A stretch of DNA of 16,027 nucleotides from Lachnospiraceae bacterium (GCA_009774535.1 VSNY01000084.1:1-16027); one strand, 5' to 3'; counted from the first letter of the stretch, positions 6,119-14,213 are shown. Numbers and translations are program-made. Notes: a model not told the origin generated them from the letters alone.

Positions 6119-7300
6119 TTATTCCTGTATTGCTTTTTTAATTCTGTCCAATGCTTCTGACAGCACACTCCTGGGACAGGCGACATTGATTCTCTGAAAC
6201 CCGCTTCCGCTCTCCCCGAATATTTTTCCACTGTCAAGCCACAGTTTTGCCCCATATACCATCCGTCTCTCCAGTTCCTCTGTACTTAGTCCAGTTCCTC
6301 TAAAATCAAGCCAGACAAGATAAGTTCCCTCGTGTTCTGCCATGCGTACACCTTGGAGATTTTTTTCTACATACCTTTTTGTAAACGCTATGTTATCCGC
6401 CACATAGGAAAGCATTGCCTGATACCACTCCTCCCCCTTACTGTACGCGGCTTCACACGCAACAAGCCCCATAACGCCGAGCTGGCTCGTGCCTGCCGCA
6501 TCCAATTCCTTACGGAACTTATGCTTCAAATCACGGTTCGGGATAAAAATGTTTGACATCATCAGGCTGGCAAGGTTAAAGGTCTTACTTGGCGAGGTGC
6601 AGACAATGCTGATGTCCTCATATTCTTTCTTCAAATTTGCAAAGACAAGATGTTTTCTCTGAAATACAAAGTCCTGATGGATTTCATCGCTGACAACAAT
6701 CACATGATGCTTCACACAGATATCACCCAGTTTTGTCAGTTCTTCCCTTGTCCACACCCTTCCCACCGGATTGTGCGGACTGCATAAGAAAAACAGCTTA
6801 ATCTTTTTCTCCGTAATCTTTTTTTCAAAATCGTCAAAATCAATATGGTAGCGGTTATCCTCTCCCAGAACTAACGTGTTGCTTACCACTTTTCTTCCAT
6901 TATCTTCTATCACTCCTGAAAACGGGTAATATACCGGTGATTGGATCAGCACGCCATCTCCCGGTTTTGTATACGCCTTTACTGCCATTGCCAGCGCAAA
7001 TACAACCCCCGGCGTTTTTACCAGCCATTTTTCCTGTACTTCCCAGTCATGGTGTTTCTTCATCCACGCCCTTATCGCCTCAAAATATGGCGTCTGGACT
7101 TCACTGTATCCAAAAATCCCATGTTTTGCCCGCTCTATCAGGGCATCCTCTATATAAGAAGACGTTTTAAAATCCATATCCGCCACCCACAGGGGCAGCA
7201 CGTCCTCCGGCATCCCACGCCGTTTCGCAAAGTCATATTTCAGGCTTCTCGTGCCTCTCCTGTCTATCACTTTGTCAAAATCAAGATTTCTTTCAGCCAT
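6119..7300 (-). CDS. MalY/PatB-type cystathionine beta-lyase (C-S lyase)
   Basis: A 393-residue PLP fold-type I aminotransferase-like enzyme of the MalY/PatB family, which cleaves C-S bonds of cystathionine or cysteine conjugates to pyruvate, ammonia and a thiol. Landmarks are LPLWVADMDF near the N-terminus, PVYYPF, CSPHNPVGRVW, SDEIHQDFVF, and the PLP lysine in SPSKTFNLAS at about residue 235. The upstream in-frame GTG (7309) lies inside the GAAGGTG ribosome binding site, so ATG 7300 is chosen. It overlaps the end of the preceding transsulfuration gene by eight bases, indicating translational coupling. With its neighbour it could form the two-step path from cysteine to homocysteine, or act as a sulfide-producing lyase. 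Confidence 0.93.
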   Translation of the reverse strand: MAERNLDFDKVIDRRGTRSLKYDFAKRRGMPEDVLPLWVADMDFKTSSYIEDALIERAKHGIFGYSEVQTPYFEAIRAWMKKHHDWEVQEKWLVKTPGVVFALAMAVKAYTKPGDGVLIQSPVYYPFSGVIEDNGRKVVSNTLVLGEDNRYHIDFDDFEKKITEKKIKLFFLCSPHNPVGRVWTREELTKLGDICVKHHVIVVSDEIHQDFVFQRKHLVFANLKKEYEDISIVCTSPSKTFNLASLMMSNIFIPNRDLKHKFRKELDAAGTSQLGVMGLVACEAAYSKGEEWYQAMLSYVADNIAFTKRYVEKNLQGVRMAEHEGTYLVWLDFRGTGLSTEELERRMVYGAKLWLDSGKIFGESGSGFQRINVACPRSVLSEALDRIKKAIQE

Positions 7301-8459
7301 GTAATTCACCTTCTATTTCACGAAAAACTTTATCCAGTTCATCCAACAAATCCTTTACATCCTCAATTCCAACAGAAAGCCTTAACGTGCTTTCTGTAAT
7401 CCCATTTCTCTCCCTGATTTCTTCTGGCACATCTGCATGTGTCTGTGTTGTCGGATAAGTAATCAGCGTTTCCACGCCTCCAAGGCTTTCTGCAAACTTA
7501 ATCATACGGACTTTCTCTAAAATTGCCAATGCAAACTCTCTGCTTTCAAGCTGGAACGTAAGCATCGCCCCAAATCCCCTTGCCTGTTTTTTCATAATTT
7601 CATATCCCGGATGCGTGGGAAGTCCCGGATAGATTACATTCGTCACTGCATTCTGTTTTTTCAGCCATTCTGCAATAACCGCCGCATTCTGCTGCGACTT
7701 TTCCATACGAATACCAAGCGTCTTGATTCCACGCAGAATGAGCCAGCTGTCAAACGGCGCAAGCCCCGATCCTGTCGTCTTAATCAAAAACCGAAACTTC
7801 TCGCTGATATCCTCCCTGTTCGTCACCAGAAATCCCGCCAGTGTATCATTATGTCCGCCAAGATATTTCGTCCCGCTGTGTACCACAATATCAGCGCCTA
7901 AATCCAATGGATTCTGGAAATACGGGGAGAGAAAGGTATTGTCAACAATCAAAAGCAGATTATGCTTTTTTGCTACTTTCCCAAGCGCCTCTATATCCGT
8001 CACATTCATCATCGGATTCGTGGGCGTCTCTATGTAAACAGCCTTCGTGCTTGCATTAATATAACTCTCAATATCTTCTTTATAACAGTCAATGCTTGAA
8101 AATGTTATCCCGTTTTTTTCAGATACATTACGGAAAAGCCGGATGCTGCCCCCATACAAATCTGCATCCACAATCAAATGATCCCCCGGAGAAAAAAGCT
8201 CCATCATCAAAGTAATTGCTGCCATTCCTGTTGAAAATGCCAATGCATCCACTCCATTTTCCAGCGCAGCCACCACTTTTTCCAAATGCTCCCTTGTAGG
8301 GTTCTGCAACCTGCTGTAATCATAGCCCGTGCTTTTGCCAACACCTAAATGCGCATAGGTTGCGGTCTGGTAAATCGGATAGCTCACTGCCCCATAATTG
8401 TTGCTGCACCCCTCATCTTCTTCCAAATGCAGACATTTTGTTTCAATTCCTCTTGCCAT
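7293..8459 (-). CDS. Transsulfuration PLP enzyme (cystathionine gamma-synthase/lyase family)
   Basis: A 388-residue Cys/Met metabolism PLP-dependent enzyme. The PLP-binding SGTKYLGGHND (lysine near residue 198), the N-terminal YPIYQTATYAH, YDYSRLQNPTR and FSTGMAAI, and the C-terminal SLGGVETLITYP and LRLSVGIED are diagnostic. The family includes MetB/MetI (gamma-synthase), MccB (gamma-lyase) and methionine gamma-lyase, which cannot be separated reliably by eye. Coupling to a MalY-type beta-lyase suggests MetI-like cystathionine synthesis followed by cleavage to homocysteine; a cystathionine gamma-lyase role is the main alternative. ATG 8459 has GGGAGG upstream and lies 16 bases after the LysR gene. 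Confidence 0.92.
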   Translation of the reverse strand: MARGIETKCLHLEEDEGCSNNYGAVSYPIYQTATYAHLGVGKSTGYDYSRLQNPTREHLEKVVAALENGVDALAFSTGMAAITLMMELFSPGDHLIVDADLYGGSIRLFRNVSEKNGITFSSIDCYKEDIESYINASTKAVYIETPTNPMMNVTDIEALGKVAKKHNLLLIVDNTFLSPYFQNPLDLGADIVVHSGTKYLGGHNDTLAGFLVTNREDISEKFRFLIKTTGSGLAPFDSWLILRGIKTLGIRMEKSQQNAAVIAEWLKKQNAVTNVIYPGLPTHPGYEIMKKQARGFGAMLTFQLESREFALAILEKVRMIKFAESLGGVETLITYPTTQTHADVPEEIRERNGITESTLRLSVGIEDVKDLLDELDKVFREIEGELHG

Positions 8460-8475
8460 AATAGTTCCTCCCTGA

Positions 8476-9387
8476 TCAATCGAAAGATTTATCCTTGTAT
8501 TTTGCGATTTCCTCCAGATATTTCTGCCCTATCGCACTGACCGGTGCGTCTTTCCTTGCTATATATCCAATTGTCATCCGTTCATCTGATTTCAGTTTTA
8601 CGGCGCAATAATCCTTGCCATTCAGATCTTCACATATGATGCCTGAACACAAAGTAAACCCATTCAGCCCAACCATAAGATTTAATAAGGTAGCCCTGTC
8701 ATTGGCACGAATAAATCTTTTGTACTGGTAAGTGCTTAAAACCTCTTCTGCAAAATAAAAAGAATTATACTCTCCCTGTGCAAATCCCAGGCATGGATAC
8801 TCATCCAGTTCCTCTATAGCGATTTCGTTCCGATCTGCCAGCGGATGCCCTTTCCACATATATACATACACGCCGCAGTCCAGTAAAGGCTCAAACGTAA
8901 GCCCGTATTCCGCAAACAGCTTAGTTAATACGTTTCTGTTAAAATCATTCAGATACAGAATGCCGATTTCGCTTTTCTGATTTTTGACATTCTCAATCAC
9001 TTCATGGGTTTTCGTTTCGTGCACCTCAAATTCATACTCATCCATCCCGTACTGCTTCACAAGCTCCACAAATGCACTGACCGCAAATGTGTAATGCTGC
9101 ATGGACACGCTGAAATTCTTTTTCACTTTCGTCTGTGAGATATATTTTGCGTCCAGCAGTTCATACTGCTCCATCACGGATTTTGCATACCCGATAAATT
9201 CTGTGCCTTTTGTTGTCAGTGTGATCCCTGTTTTCGACCTTATAAATATGTCGAACCCGATTTCCTTCTCTAATGACCGTATTGCGGAAGAAAGGCTCGG
9301 CTGTGATATAAAAAGCATCTTTGCCGCATCATTTAATGAGTTCTGTCCTGCTACTGTAATTACATACTCCAACTGAACCAACGTCAT
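8476..9387 (-). CDS. LysR-family transcriptional regulator
   Basis: A 303-residue LTTR. Residues 1-60 form the winged helix-turn-helix (LEYVITVAGQNSLNDAAKML followed by SQPSLSSAIRSLEKEIG). From about residue 90 onward is the periplasmic-binding-protein-like effector domain. It is the first gene of the sulfur/PLP block and is transcribed in the same direction, 16 bases ahead of the transsulfuration enzyme, unlike the usual divergent LysR layout. It probably controls this operon and itself; cysteine-pathway LTTRs such as CysB, CmbR and YtlI respond to O-acetylserine, but the effector here is unknown. ATG 9387 follows GGAG nine bases upstream, and an inverted repeat covers the likely promoter. 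Confidence 0.93.
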   Translation of the reverse strand: MTLVQLEYVITVAGQNSLNDAAKMLFISQPSLSSAIRSLEKEIGFDIFIRSKTGITLTTKGTEFIGYAKSVMEQYELLDAKYISQTKVKKNFSVSMQHYTFAVSAFVELVKQYGMDEYEFEVHETKTHEVIENVKNQKSEIGILYLNDFNRNVLTKLFAEYGLTFEPLLDCGVYVYMWKGHPLADRNEIAIEELDEYPCLGFAQGEYNSFYFAEEVLSTYQYKRFIRANDRATLLNLMVGLNGFTLCSGIICEDLNGKDYCAVKLKSDERMTIGYIARKDAPVSAIGQKYLEEIAKYKDKSFD

Positions 9388-9414
9388 TTTTATTCTCCTA
9401 TTATTCCTATCAAT

Positions 9415-9447
9415 ATAGTATGTTAATGTGTTACATATACTATACCA
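9415..9447 (-). promoter_or_regulatory. Extended -10 promoter overlapped by a LysR-type inverted repeat
   Basis: On the minus strand TGGTATAGT (9439-9447) is an extended -10 element (TGnTATAGT) with no good -35. Overlapping it, ATAGTATGT (9415-9423) and ACATATACTAT (9433-9443) form an imperfect inverted repeat compatible with a T-N11-A type LTTR box. The arrangement suggests autoregulation of the LysR gene and control of the operon behind it. Binding is inferred, not shown. Confidence 0.5.
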
Positions 9448-9506
9448 CCAAAGACAACTTTTGCATAATTCTTTTTTCCTTTAGATAGTTATAGCTTTTA
9501 GCAATA

Positions 9507-9533
9507 CAAAAAGCAGCCGGATAGCTGCTTCTT
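9507..9533 (-). terminator. Intrinsic terminator after the decayed cbiM region
   Basis: AAGCAGC (9512-9518) and GCTGCTT (9525-9531) form a perfect 7-bp stem with a six-base loop. On the minus strand it runs into a short T-run. It separates the degraded transporter region from the LysR-led operon. The stem is symmetric but the T-run favours the minus strand. Confidence 0.7.
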
Positions 9534-9540
9534 CATTTAC

Positions 9541-9689
9541 ACCTTTTTTATTTTTAGCCATAAATAGGAATTTTCTACTCCTACGTCAATGATGTTATCC
9601 AATAGCTTACCACTCTAATCAAACATGTCATGTGCAAACCTTTTTGATTTGGCGCACGCAGAGAATATGCCTGTATCATATGACGTGCT
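9541..9689. other. Decayed intergenic sequence downstream of cbiM remnant
   Basis: The 301-base gap between the LysR start and the last readable cbiM codon contains the LysR promoter (9415-9447), the terminator (9507-9533) and this stretch. Short open frames occur on the minus strand, for example one ending near 9543, but none has a good start, ribosome binding site or recognisable motif. It is probably leftover 3' sequence from the disrupted transporter locus. Confidence 0.4.
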
Positions 9690-10459
9690 TCATTCATAAG
9701 AAGCCCTATAGTCTTTCCCTTTAAAACTATAGTCCGTAAGAACTGCTGTGGCTTTCTGAATATTTTCCAGAACCATATGTACATGACTATTGACAGTTTC
9801 AATTTCTGTAGAACCTATTATCCTTTCTATAGACCATTCCAATCCGTCTGGCTGAGCAGAGGAAAATACCAAAAAAATTCCTCCTGCCAACAAAGCTATA
9901 ATGGTAAAAACTGTTATAACTTTGCATAAAGAAAACTTGCTTTCAATCTGACTTAAAGTTATCTCCCCTGTACCTTGAAGCATCTGTGGTCTTGCCTCAT
10001 AGACGAACAATAAAACCATCGCAGTAATTAAACCCTCCACAAATCCAATAACAAAATAGATCGACTGCATTATACCTACAAACAAAGAAAATGGAAGCTC
10101 TGTAATACCAGAAAAAATAATTTCCAATGTGACACTAAAAGCCCCTAACTGTAAAGCGGCAATTGAACCAAGTATGGATGCACCTATTATCTTTGCCCTG
10201 CTAAAGCCATGTTTTACAATGGAACGCCAAATCAAAAAATATCCCACAAAACATCCGTAAAAAGCCATATTCCATATATTACATCCCAATGCCAGAAGAC
10301 CACCATCCGCAAACAACAGACATTGAATCAATAATACCTCTATCATTGATAAAAATGCCGCATAAAATCCTAACAAAGCTGTCAACAGCATCCTGTAGTG
10401 GAACATACATATAAAGCACCAGCCACTGTTGGCGCTGCCAATGCATCTGCCATGTGCAT
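9690..10459 (-). pseudogene. cbiM: Disrupted cobalt ECF transporter gene cbiM (CbiMN-like)
   Basis: The genuine start is ATG 10459 with GGAGG upstream; it gives MHMADALAAPTVAGA, the conserved metal-binding N-terminus of CbiM. After about 23 codons the frame hits TGA at 10382-10384. The rest of the protein resumes in another frame with LLTALLGFYAAFLSMIEVL, then FADGGLLALGCNIWNM, LQLGAFSVTLE, and a CbiN-like PDGLEWSIE near the end. About 50 residues that normally lie between these parts (including the GTGSSGH block) are missing. So the lesion is an internal deletion with a frameshift. The C-terminus also stops early, without the last CbiN membrane segment. No cbiQ or cbiO follows. Several membrane helices persist, so decay may be recent. 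A sequencing error could explain the frame change but not the missing segment. Confidence 0.85.
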
Positions 10460-10485
10460 TAGACACCGCCTCCTTCCTTATATAG

Positions 10486-10651
10486 CTAGAGCGTGTTTGA
10501 AAATTCATTCCCGCCATCTGTGTCCCCCACTTTGCGGCATATTTGCACCAAATTCGGTCAACGTAGTCCGCTACGCCTCCCTCATTTGGCACAAATCTTC
10601 CACAAAGTGGGGGACACATCTGCCGAAAAGCAATTTTCAAACACGCTCTAG
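10486..10651. mobile_element. 166-bp long palindrome, MITE-like element
   Basis: Termini 10486-10505 and 10632-10651 are perfect 20-base inverted copies beginning CTAGAGCGTGTTTG. The inner arms continue the palindrome at roughly 80 percent identity, with a shared GTGTCCCCCACTTTG block, to a central tip around 10569-10580 (GTAG...CTAC). The element has no ORF of its own; peptides read from either strand look alike because of the palindrome. This is the form of a miniature inverted-repeat element or a dispersed palindromic repeat. No clear target-site duplication was found. It sits 27 bases upstream of the cbiM start, where the promoter would be expected. Confidence 0.75.
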
Positions 10652-10771
10652 AGTAGTGCCATAAGAAATTCTCCACAAGCCCCCATAGGGGTTAATATAT
10701 TTTTGAAAGCTATATATAAGACGGAAAAAACGTTTCACATGGTGAGCCATTTTAAGAGTATTCGCATTCAT
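10637..10771 (-). CDS. Small ORF of unknown function, 3' end inside the palindrome
   Basis: A 44-residue frame from ATG 10771 (MNANTLKMAHHVKR...) to TGA in the palindromic element. A GGAG lies 12 bases upstream, overlapping the end of the gamma-glutamyl hydrolase gene. The N-terminal 15 residues resemble the start of short basic proteins seen in clostridial mobile elements, but I cannot name a family. The last codons come from the inserted palindrome, so it may be the truncated 5' piece of a longer gene. It could also be chance. Confidence 0.25.
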   Translation of the reverse strand: MNANTLKMAHHVKRFFRLIYSFQKYINPYGGLWRISYGTTLERV

Positions 10772-10775
10772 ATTG

Positions 10776-11486
10776 CTACTTTTCTCCTGCTTTCATAATA
10801 AACTCCGAAAAAATCTTTCCGCTGTTTTCATCCACTAACCAAGAAAGTTCCGGATGCCACTGCATACCCCAGATAAATCTTTTCTTTGGCACACATACTG
10901 CCTCAATCAAACCATCTTCTGAAACTGCCATGGCAGATACTTTGGGCGCCAGTTTGCAAATTGCCTGATGATGATAACTATTGACCATAAGAGTTTCCTT
11001 GTTCAACAACTTGTACAATGGGCTATCTCCTATGATTTTTACAGAATGCACTGGCACATCATATGGCGGCATCTGGTAATGTTCCGTGTCAGAGGGATGT
11101 TCTGACGACAAATCCTGGTATAACGTTCCTCCCATGACTACATTGATGTATTGTATTCCCCGGCATATTCCCAAAAGTGGTTTATCCTGCTCATATACCA
11201 TACGAAATAATATTGCTTCCATTTCGTCCCTCTCACGACAACACTGCCCACACATCTGGGAACGCTTCTGTGCATACATACCAGGAGAAATGTCCTGCCC
11301 GCCAGCATATAAAAAACCATCCATTTCATCTGCCAGCTGTTGTAAATTTTCTTCATCTGTTGTTAATGGCAGCATAAGCGGAATTCCCCCCGCCTGTTCA
11401 ATCCCCTTCATGTACCCCGGCAGCATCCAATAACTTTCCCGTTCTATATCTACCAGCGGAACAATCCCTATGATTGGTTTCTTCAT
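10776..11486 (-). CDS. Gamma-glutamyl hydrolase-type class I amidotransferase (peptidase C26, PuuD-like)
   Basis: A 236-residue class I glutamine amidotransferase-fold hydrolase. The nucleophile is C108 in LLGICRGIQYINV, the oxyanion region is AGGQDISP near residues 61-68, and the His-Glu pair is in MQWHPE near residue 213. PuuD and its relatives hydrolyse gamma-glutamyl-amine bonds, for example gamma-glutamyl-GABA. The start is ATG 11486 because GGAGG lies six bases upstream; longer in-frame starts at 11534 and 11492 lack such a site. It follows the second aspartoacylase-like gene by 49 bases and is the last intact gene of the cp-ATP-grasp operon. It may cleave a gamma-glutamyl product of the pathway; this is inferred from context. 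Confidence 0.9.
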   Translation of the reverse strand: MKKPIIGIVPLVDIERESYWMLPGYMKGIEQAGGIPLMLPLTTDEENLQQLADEMDGFLYAGGQDISPGMYAQKRSQMCGQCCRERDEMEAILFRMVYEQDKPLLGICRGIQYINVVMGGTLYQDLSSEHPSDTEHYQMPPYDVPVHSVKIIGDSPLYKLLNKETLMVNSYHHQAICKLAPKVSAMAVSEDGLIEAVCVPKKRFIWGMQWHPELSWLVDENSGKIFSEFIMKAGEK

Positions 11487-11535
11487 AAGCATCCTCCAAA
11501 ACAATGATTGTTCATATCTCTGATATTTCACCATA

Positions 11536-12465
11536 TCAATACTTTTCTATTAACTTTATTACCGCAGTATTTGCGTATGTCAAAGGTTCATTATGCACAA
11601 AAAAGGCAACCCTGTTAGCAGGGGCATAAAGCGTTTCAAGGATATCGCCCTCATATGGATTTAAAATATTTGCCAGCGGCTGCCCGGTCTCTACTTCCTC
11701 TCCTGCCTTTACCATTGGCTCAAAAATACCGGACTTTGCCGTTTTTATTAAAAACACTTCCTCATCATGCACAACCTTTGAATCTATACGGTCCGGGACA
11801 TTGTATTTTATCATCCCCTGCCCTGACAAAAAATTCATCACTGCCAGAACCGCCTGGCCTGCACTATTCGGATCTATCCGGGATGTGGTAGACGTATATA
11901 GCGAAAATGCCTGTGTCTCCCACACCTGCCAGTTATAGTTTAACGTGGCCGTATCATAAGGCCTTACTCTGCGGATAATCACATAAGGGAGCCCAAACTG
12001 CTTTGCTGTCTCAGGATCACTGAATCCCTCAGCCATCAGCCGCACATGTGGCACAAAATCCCCCGGCATGTAAAAAGATGTAAACTGAATACCAAACTGA
12101 TACTCTGAAATCTCCTGAAAAACACCGTCTGCAATTCTCTGGGTAGTTTCCCCCAGATTATATCCTGGAAACATTCTGTTAATATCCGTATTATCGGTTG
12201 ACCAGAACCTTTTCTGTATATTCATGGAATACGGATTGATAGAAGGCAGGATTAATATCTTAATGCCATCTGCAATCCGTCCCTCTTCCTCAAGCTGCTT
12301 CATTTTCTTTACCAGCCTGGAACAGCAGTACAGCTGCTGCACTTCATTTCCCCTGGAACTCCCCACAATACAGACTGACTTTTTTCCTGTCCCAAACTCA
12401 TATCCTTTTACACGGAATGTATCCCTATACAACCCCCTCATTTCATAAACCACTCTTTTATTCAT
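11536..12465 (-). CDS. AstE/aspartoacylase-family paralogue with degenerate zinc site
   Basis: A 309-residue protein with the M14-like succinylglutamate desuccinylase/aspartoacylase fold, homologous to the gene just upstream. DINRMFPG and the C-terminal barrel-like segment (YEGDILETLYAPANRV) are conserved. The zinc motif HxxE, here expected as GxHGDE, reads SSRGNE at residues 36-41: the metal-binding His is R38 and only E41 remains. The second His motif (DxHxS) is replaced by IQFTS. Two of three ligands thus appear lost, so it may be non-catalytic, perhaps a partner subunit of the active paralogue, or it may use another chemistry. Its ATG overlaps the upstream stop codon by eight bases, with GGAGG nine bases before, so the pair is translationally coupled. 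Confidence 0.85.
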   Translation of the reverse strand: MNKRVVYEMRGLYRDTFRVKGYEFGTGKKSVCIVGSSRGNEVQQLYCCSRLVKKMKQLEEEGRIADGIKILILPSINPYSMNIQKRFWSTDNTDINRMFPGYNLGETTQRIADGVFQEISEYQFGIQFTSFYMPGDFVPHVRLMAEGFSDPETAKQFGLPYVIIRRVRPYDTATLNYNWQVWETQAFSLYTSTTSRIDPNSAGQAVLAVMNFLSGQGMIKYNVPDRIDSKVVHDEEVFLIKTAKSGIFEPMVKAGEEVETGQPLANILNPYEGDILETLYAPANRVAFFVHNEPLTYANTAVIKLIEKY

Positions 12466-13408
12466 AACCGCATACCTCCTTTTTCAGCAATCGCCCCATA
12501 AGAGAACCTTCCACTACAATCGGATAATCTCTTATGGTAAATAACATGCCGTCCTCAGGAGCCTGCACCTCATCTAATATCTTTCCACACAGCGGATCTA
12601 CAATCCGTCCTACGATTTCATCTTTTTTCAGTTTTGCGCCATGCTGCACCGCCGGAATAAACACGCCGCCAACACTTGCGTTCAGATAACAGACGTCCTC
12701 AGGATTTCGTGAAATAATTGGTTTTCTTACCGGTTTTACTTCTCCCTTCCAAATTCCCATCTTTTTCATCAAATGAAAGATTCCGTCCACCATCTGGTTC
12801 CCATACTCCTGCGTGATGCGCATTCCTACCCCCATTTCTACTACCAGCACCGGAGTCCCAATATGGTTCAGGCTGTATGCAAAGGTAGATTCCAGCACTG
12901 TGCTGGCTCCATGTACCCATATAAAATCAACATTAGCCTCCTCTGCCATTGGCACAAGAATATCCTGATGCAGCTCATTAATACGGATCTGCGGTATCTC
13001 TGTCAGATAAATATTGCTGGCATGAATATCAAGCACACAGTCCGAGCCTGCCACATCCTCCATAATCCGGGCGACTACGTGTTCCATCATACTTCCGTCA
13101 ATATCTCCCGGAAACAGACGGTTCATATCCAGATCAAATGCCGGAATTCCCCTGGTAATAGAATCAATTCCCAGAGGATTCATTGCCGGATAAATATCTA
13201 CAATTCCTGCCAGACGTCCTTTGTCCTGTTCGATACGCCGCTGCAGTTCAAAACATACATACTGCCCCTCCAGTTCATCTCCGTGAATACCCGTGACAAT
13301 ACTAATGCGCTTCATATCGTTTGTAGGATTCTCCGGCATAATGCGGTTTTTCCTGATTTCCAATACCTCGTCCACAGGCAGCCCCACTGATGCTATCGTC
13401 TTTATCAT
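12458..13408 (-). CDS. AstE/aspartoacylase-family zinc deacylase (active-site intact)
   Basis: A 316-residue M14-like metal-dependent deacylase. Zinc ligands are H42 and E45 in GIHGDE and H129 in VLDIHAS. The substrate-binding DMNRLFPG is at residues 94-101. The C-terminal part forms a barrel-like domain (GGVFIPAVQHGAKL...). Family members remove acyl groups from N-acyl amino acids or diamines (succinylglutamate, N-acetylaspartate, N-acetyl-diaminobutyrate). ATG 13408 is chosen because GAAAGGA precedes it and residues upstream overlap the transglutaminase gene without homology. It lies 16 bases after the transglutaminase gene and is coupled to a degenerate paralogue downstream. The substrate is unknown. 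Confidence 0.9.
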   Translation of the reverse strand: MIKTIASVGLPVDEVLEIRKNRIMPENPTNDMKRISIVTGIHGDELEGQYVCFELQRRIEQDKGRLAGIVDIYPAMNPLGIDSITRGIPAFDLDMNRLFPGDIDGSMMEHVVARIMEDVAGSDCVLDIHASNIYLTEIPQIRINELHQDILVPMAEEANVDFIWVHGASTVLESTFAYSLNHIGTPVLVVEMGVGMRITQEYGNQMVDGIFHLMKKMGIWKGEVKPVRKPIISRNPEDVCYLNASVGGVFIPAVQHGAKLKKDEIVGRIVDPLCGKILDEVQAPEDGMLFTIRDYPIVVEGSLMGRLLKKEVCGYE

Positions 13409-13424
13409 GTTATTCTTTCCTTTC

Positions 13425-14213
13425 TCATTCACATTTTTCCACCAGAACAGATATCGTCTGAGACTGCGTCCCGCCATTCCACATAAGACCGCGGTTAATT
13501 GCACAGTCTGCTGCATCCCTGCCATGACCAAGCTTTATATAATGGTCTAATACCAGACAATCATTTGTCGGGTCAAATGCTATCCACCGATCGCCGCAAA
13601 GCGCCTCTGCCCATGCATGGCTTGCACCCTCGCCGATAATCAGCCCGCATACATACCGGGCGGGGATTCCCGCCATCCGAAGCAGTGTAATATAAATATG
13701 TGCATAATCCTGGCAGACGCCTCTGCCCAGCTCCCAGGCCTCATCCGCCGTAGTGCCCACCTGAGTAGCTCCCGGCACATAGGAAAAATCCCGATACAAA
13801 CTATGCATCAGCGCCATACATATTTCATAATGGCTTTTACACCCTGAAAAATCCTGAGATTTATAATATTCCGAAAGTCCAAAACCGGGTACACACTTTC
13901 CATAGGGAACACAGAAAATACCAGTCATTTCATCCCCTGCCTCCTCTTCGTAATCTGTCTGAAGGATTTCCACATCCCCAACGGCATGAAACACAAACTG
14001 GTTATGGGGCTCTGTCTCACAGCCATATATCTGCCTGTTTCCAAAAGAATCCTCTCCCCAGGAATATGCCGTTTCAGGCAGTACAGAAAGCTCAAGTCCT
14101 AGTAAATGCTGCCTTGCATCTTCCTTTGGAATACACTTAATTGTAAAATAACACCTGCCGACATATTCCTCATACTTTATTTCCATCTTATACTCAAAGT
14201 GCAATACTGACAC
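13425..14213 (-). CDS. Transglutaminase-like cysteine protease (COG1305 type)
   Basis: A 262-residue protein with an N-terminal beta domain (LHFEYK...) and a C-terminal transglutaminase-like core. The catalytic triad is C167 in GRGVCQDYAH, H199 in ASHAWAEA and D214 in WIAFDPTND, spaced as in the family. Relatives are consistently encoded with cp-ATP-grasp and alpha-E proteins and are thought to act as peptidases or amide-transferring enzymes on the product. The start is probably GTG 14213, seven bases after AGGAG; an in-frame TTG at 14216 is possible, and no ATG fits. It lies 26 bases after the alpha-E gene. Compared with the usual family layout it is complete. Confidence 0.92.
   Translation of the reverse strand: MSVLHFEYKMEIKYEEYVGRCYFTIKCIPKEDARQHLLGLELSVLPETAYSWGEDSFGNRQIYGCETEPHNQFVFHAVGDVEILQTDYEEEAGDEMTGIFCVPYGKCVPGFGLSEYYKSQDFSGCKSHYEICMALMHSLYRDFSYVPGATQVGTTADEAWELGRGVCQDYAHIYITLLRMAGIPARYVCGLIIGEGASHAWAEALCGDRWIAFDPTNDCLVLDHYIKLGHGRDAADCAINRGLMWNGGTQSQTISVLVEKCE

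Noticed and set aside
7301..7309. GTG start for the MalY-like protein at 7309
   Set aside because: That GTG lies within the GAAGGTG ribosome binding site that is correctly spaced for ATG 7300.
9690..10676. A 328-residue open frame beginning at 10676 and ending with the CbiM body
   Set aside because: Its first about 95 residues are translated from the palindromic element and from cbiM DNA in the wrong frame; the true cbiM start is at 10459 in another frame, so this is a pseudogene artefact.
10682..10697. CCCC-ATA-GGGG hairpin as terminator of the cp-ATP-grasp operon
   Set aside because: The stem is short with a three-base loop and no T-run follows on the minus strand.
12773..13390. Plus-strand open frame of 205 codons
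   Set aside because: Antisense to the active aspartoacylase-like gene, with composition typical of a complement frame and no family match.
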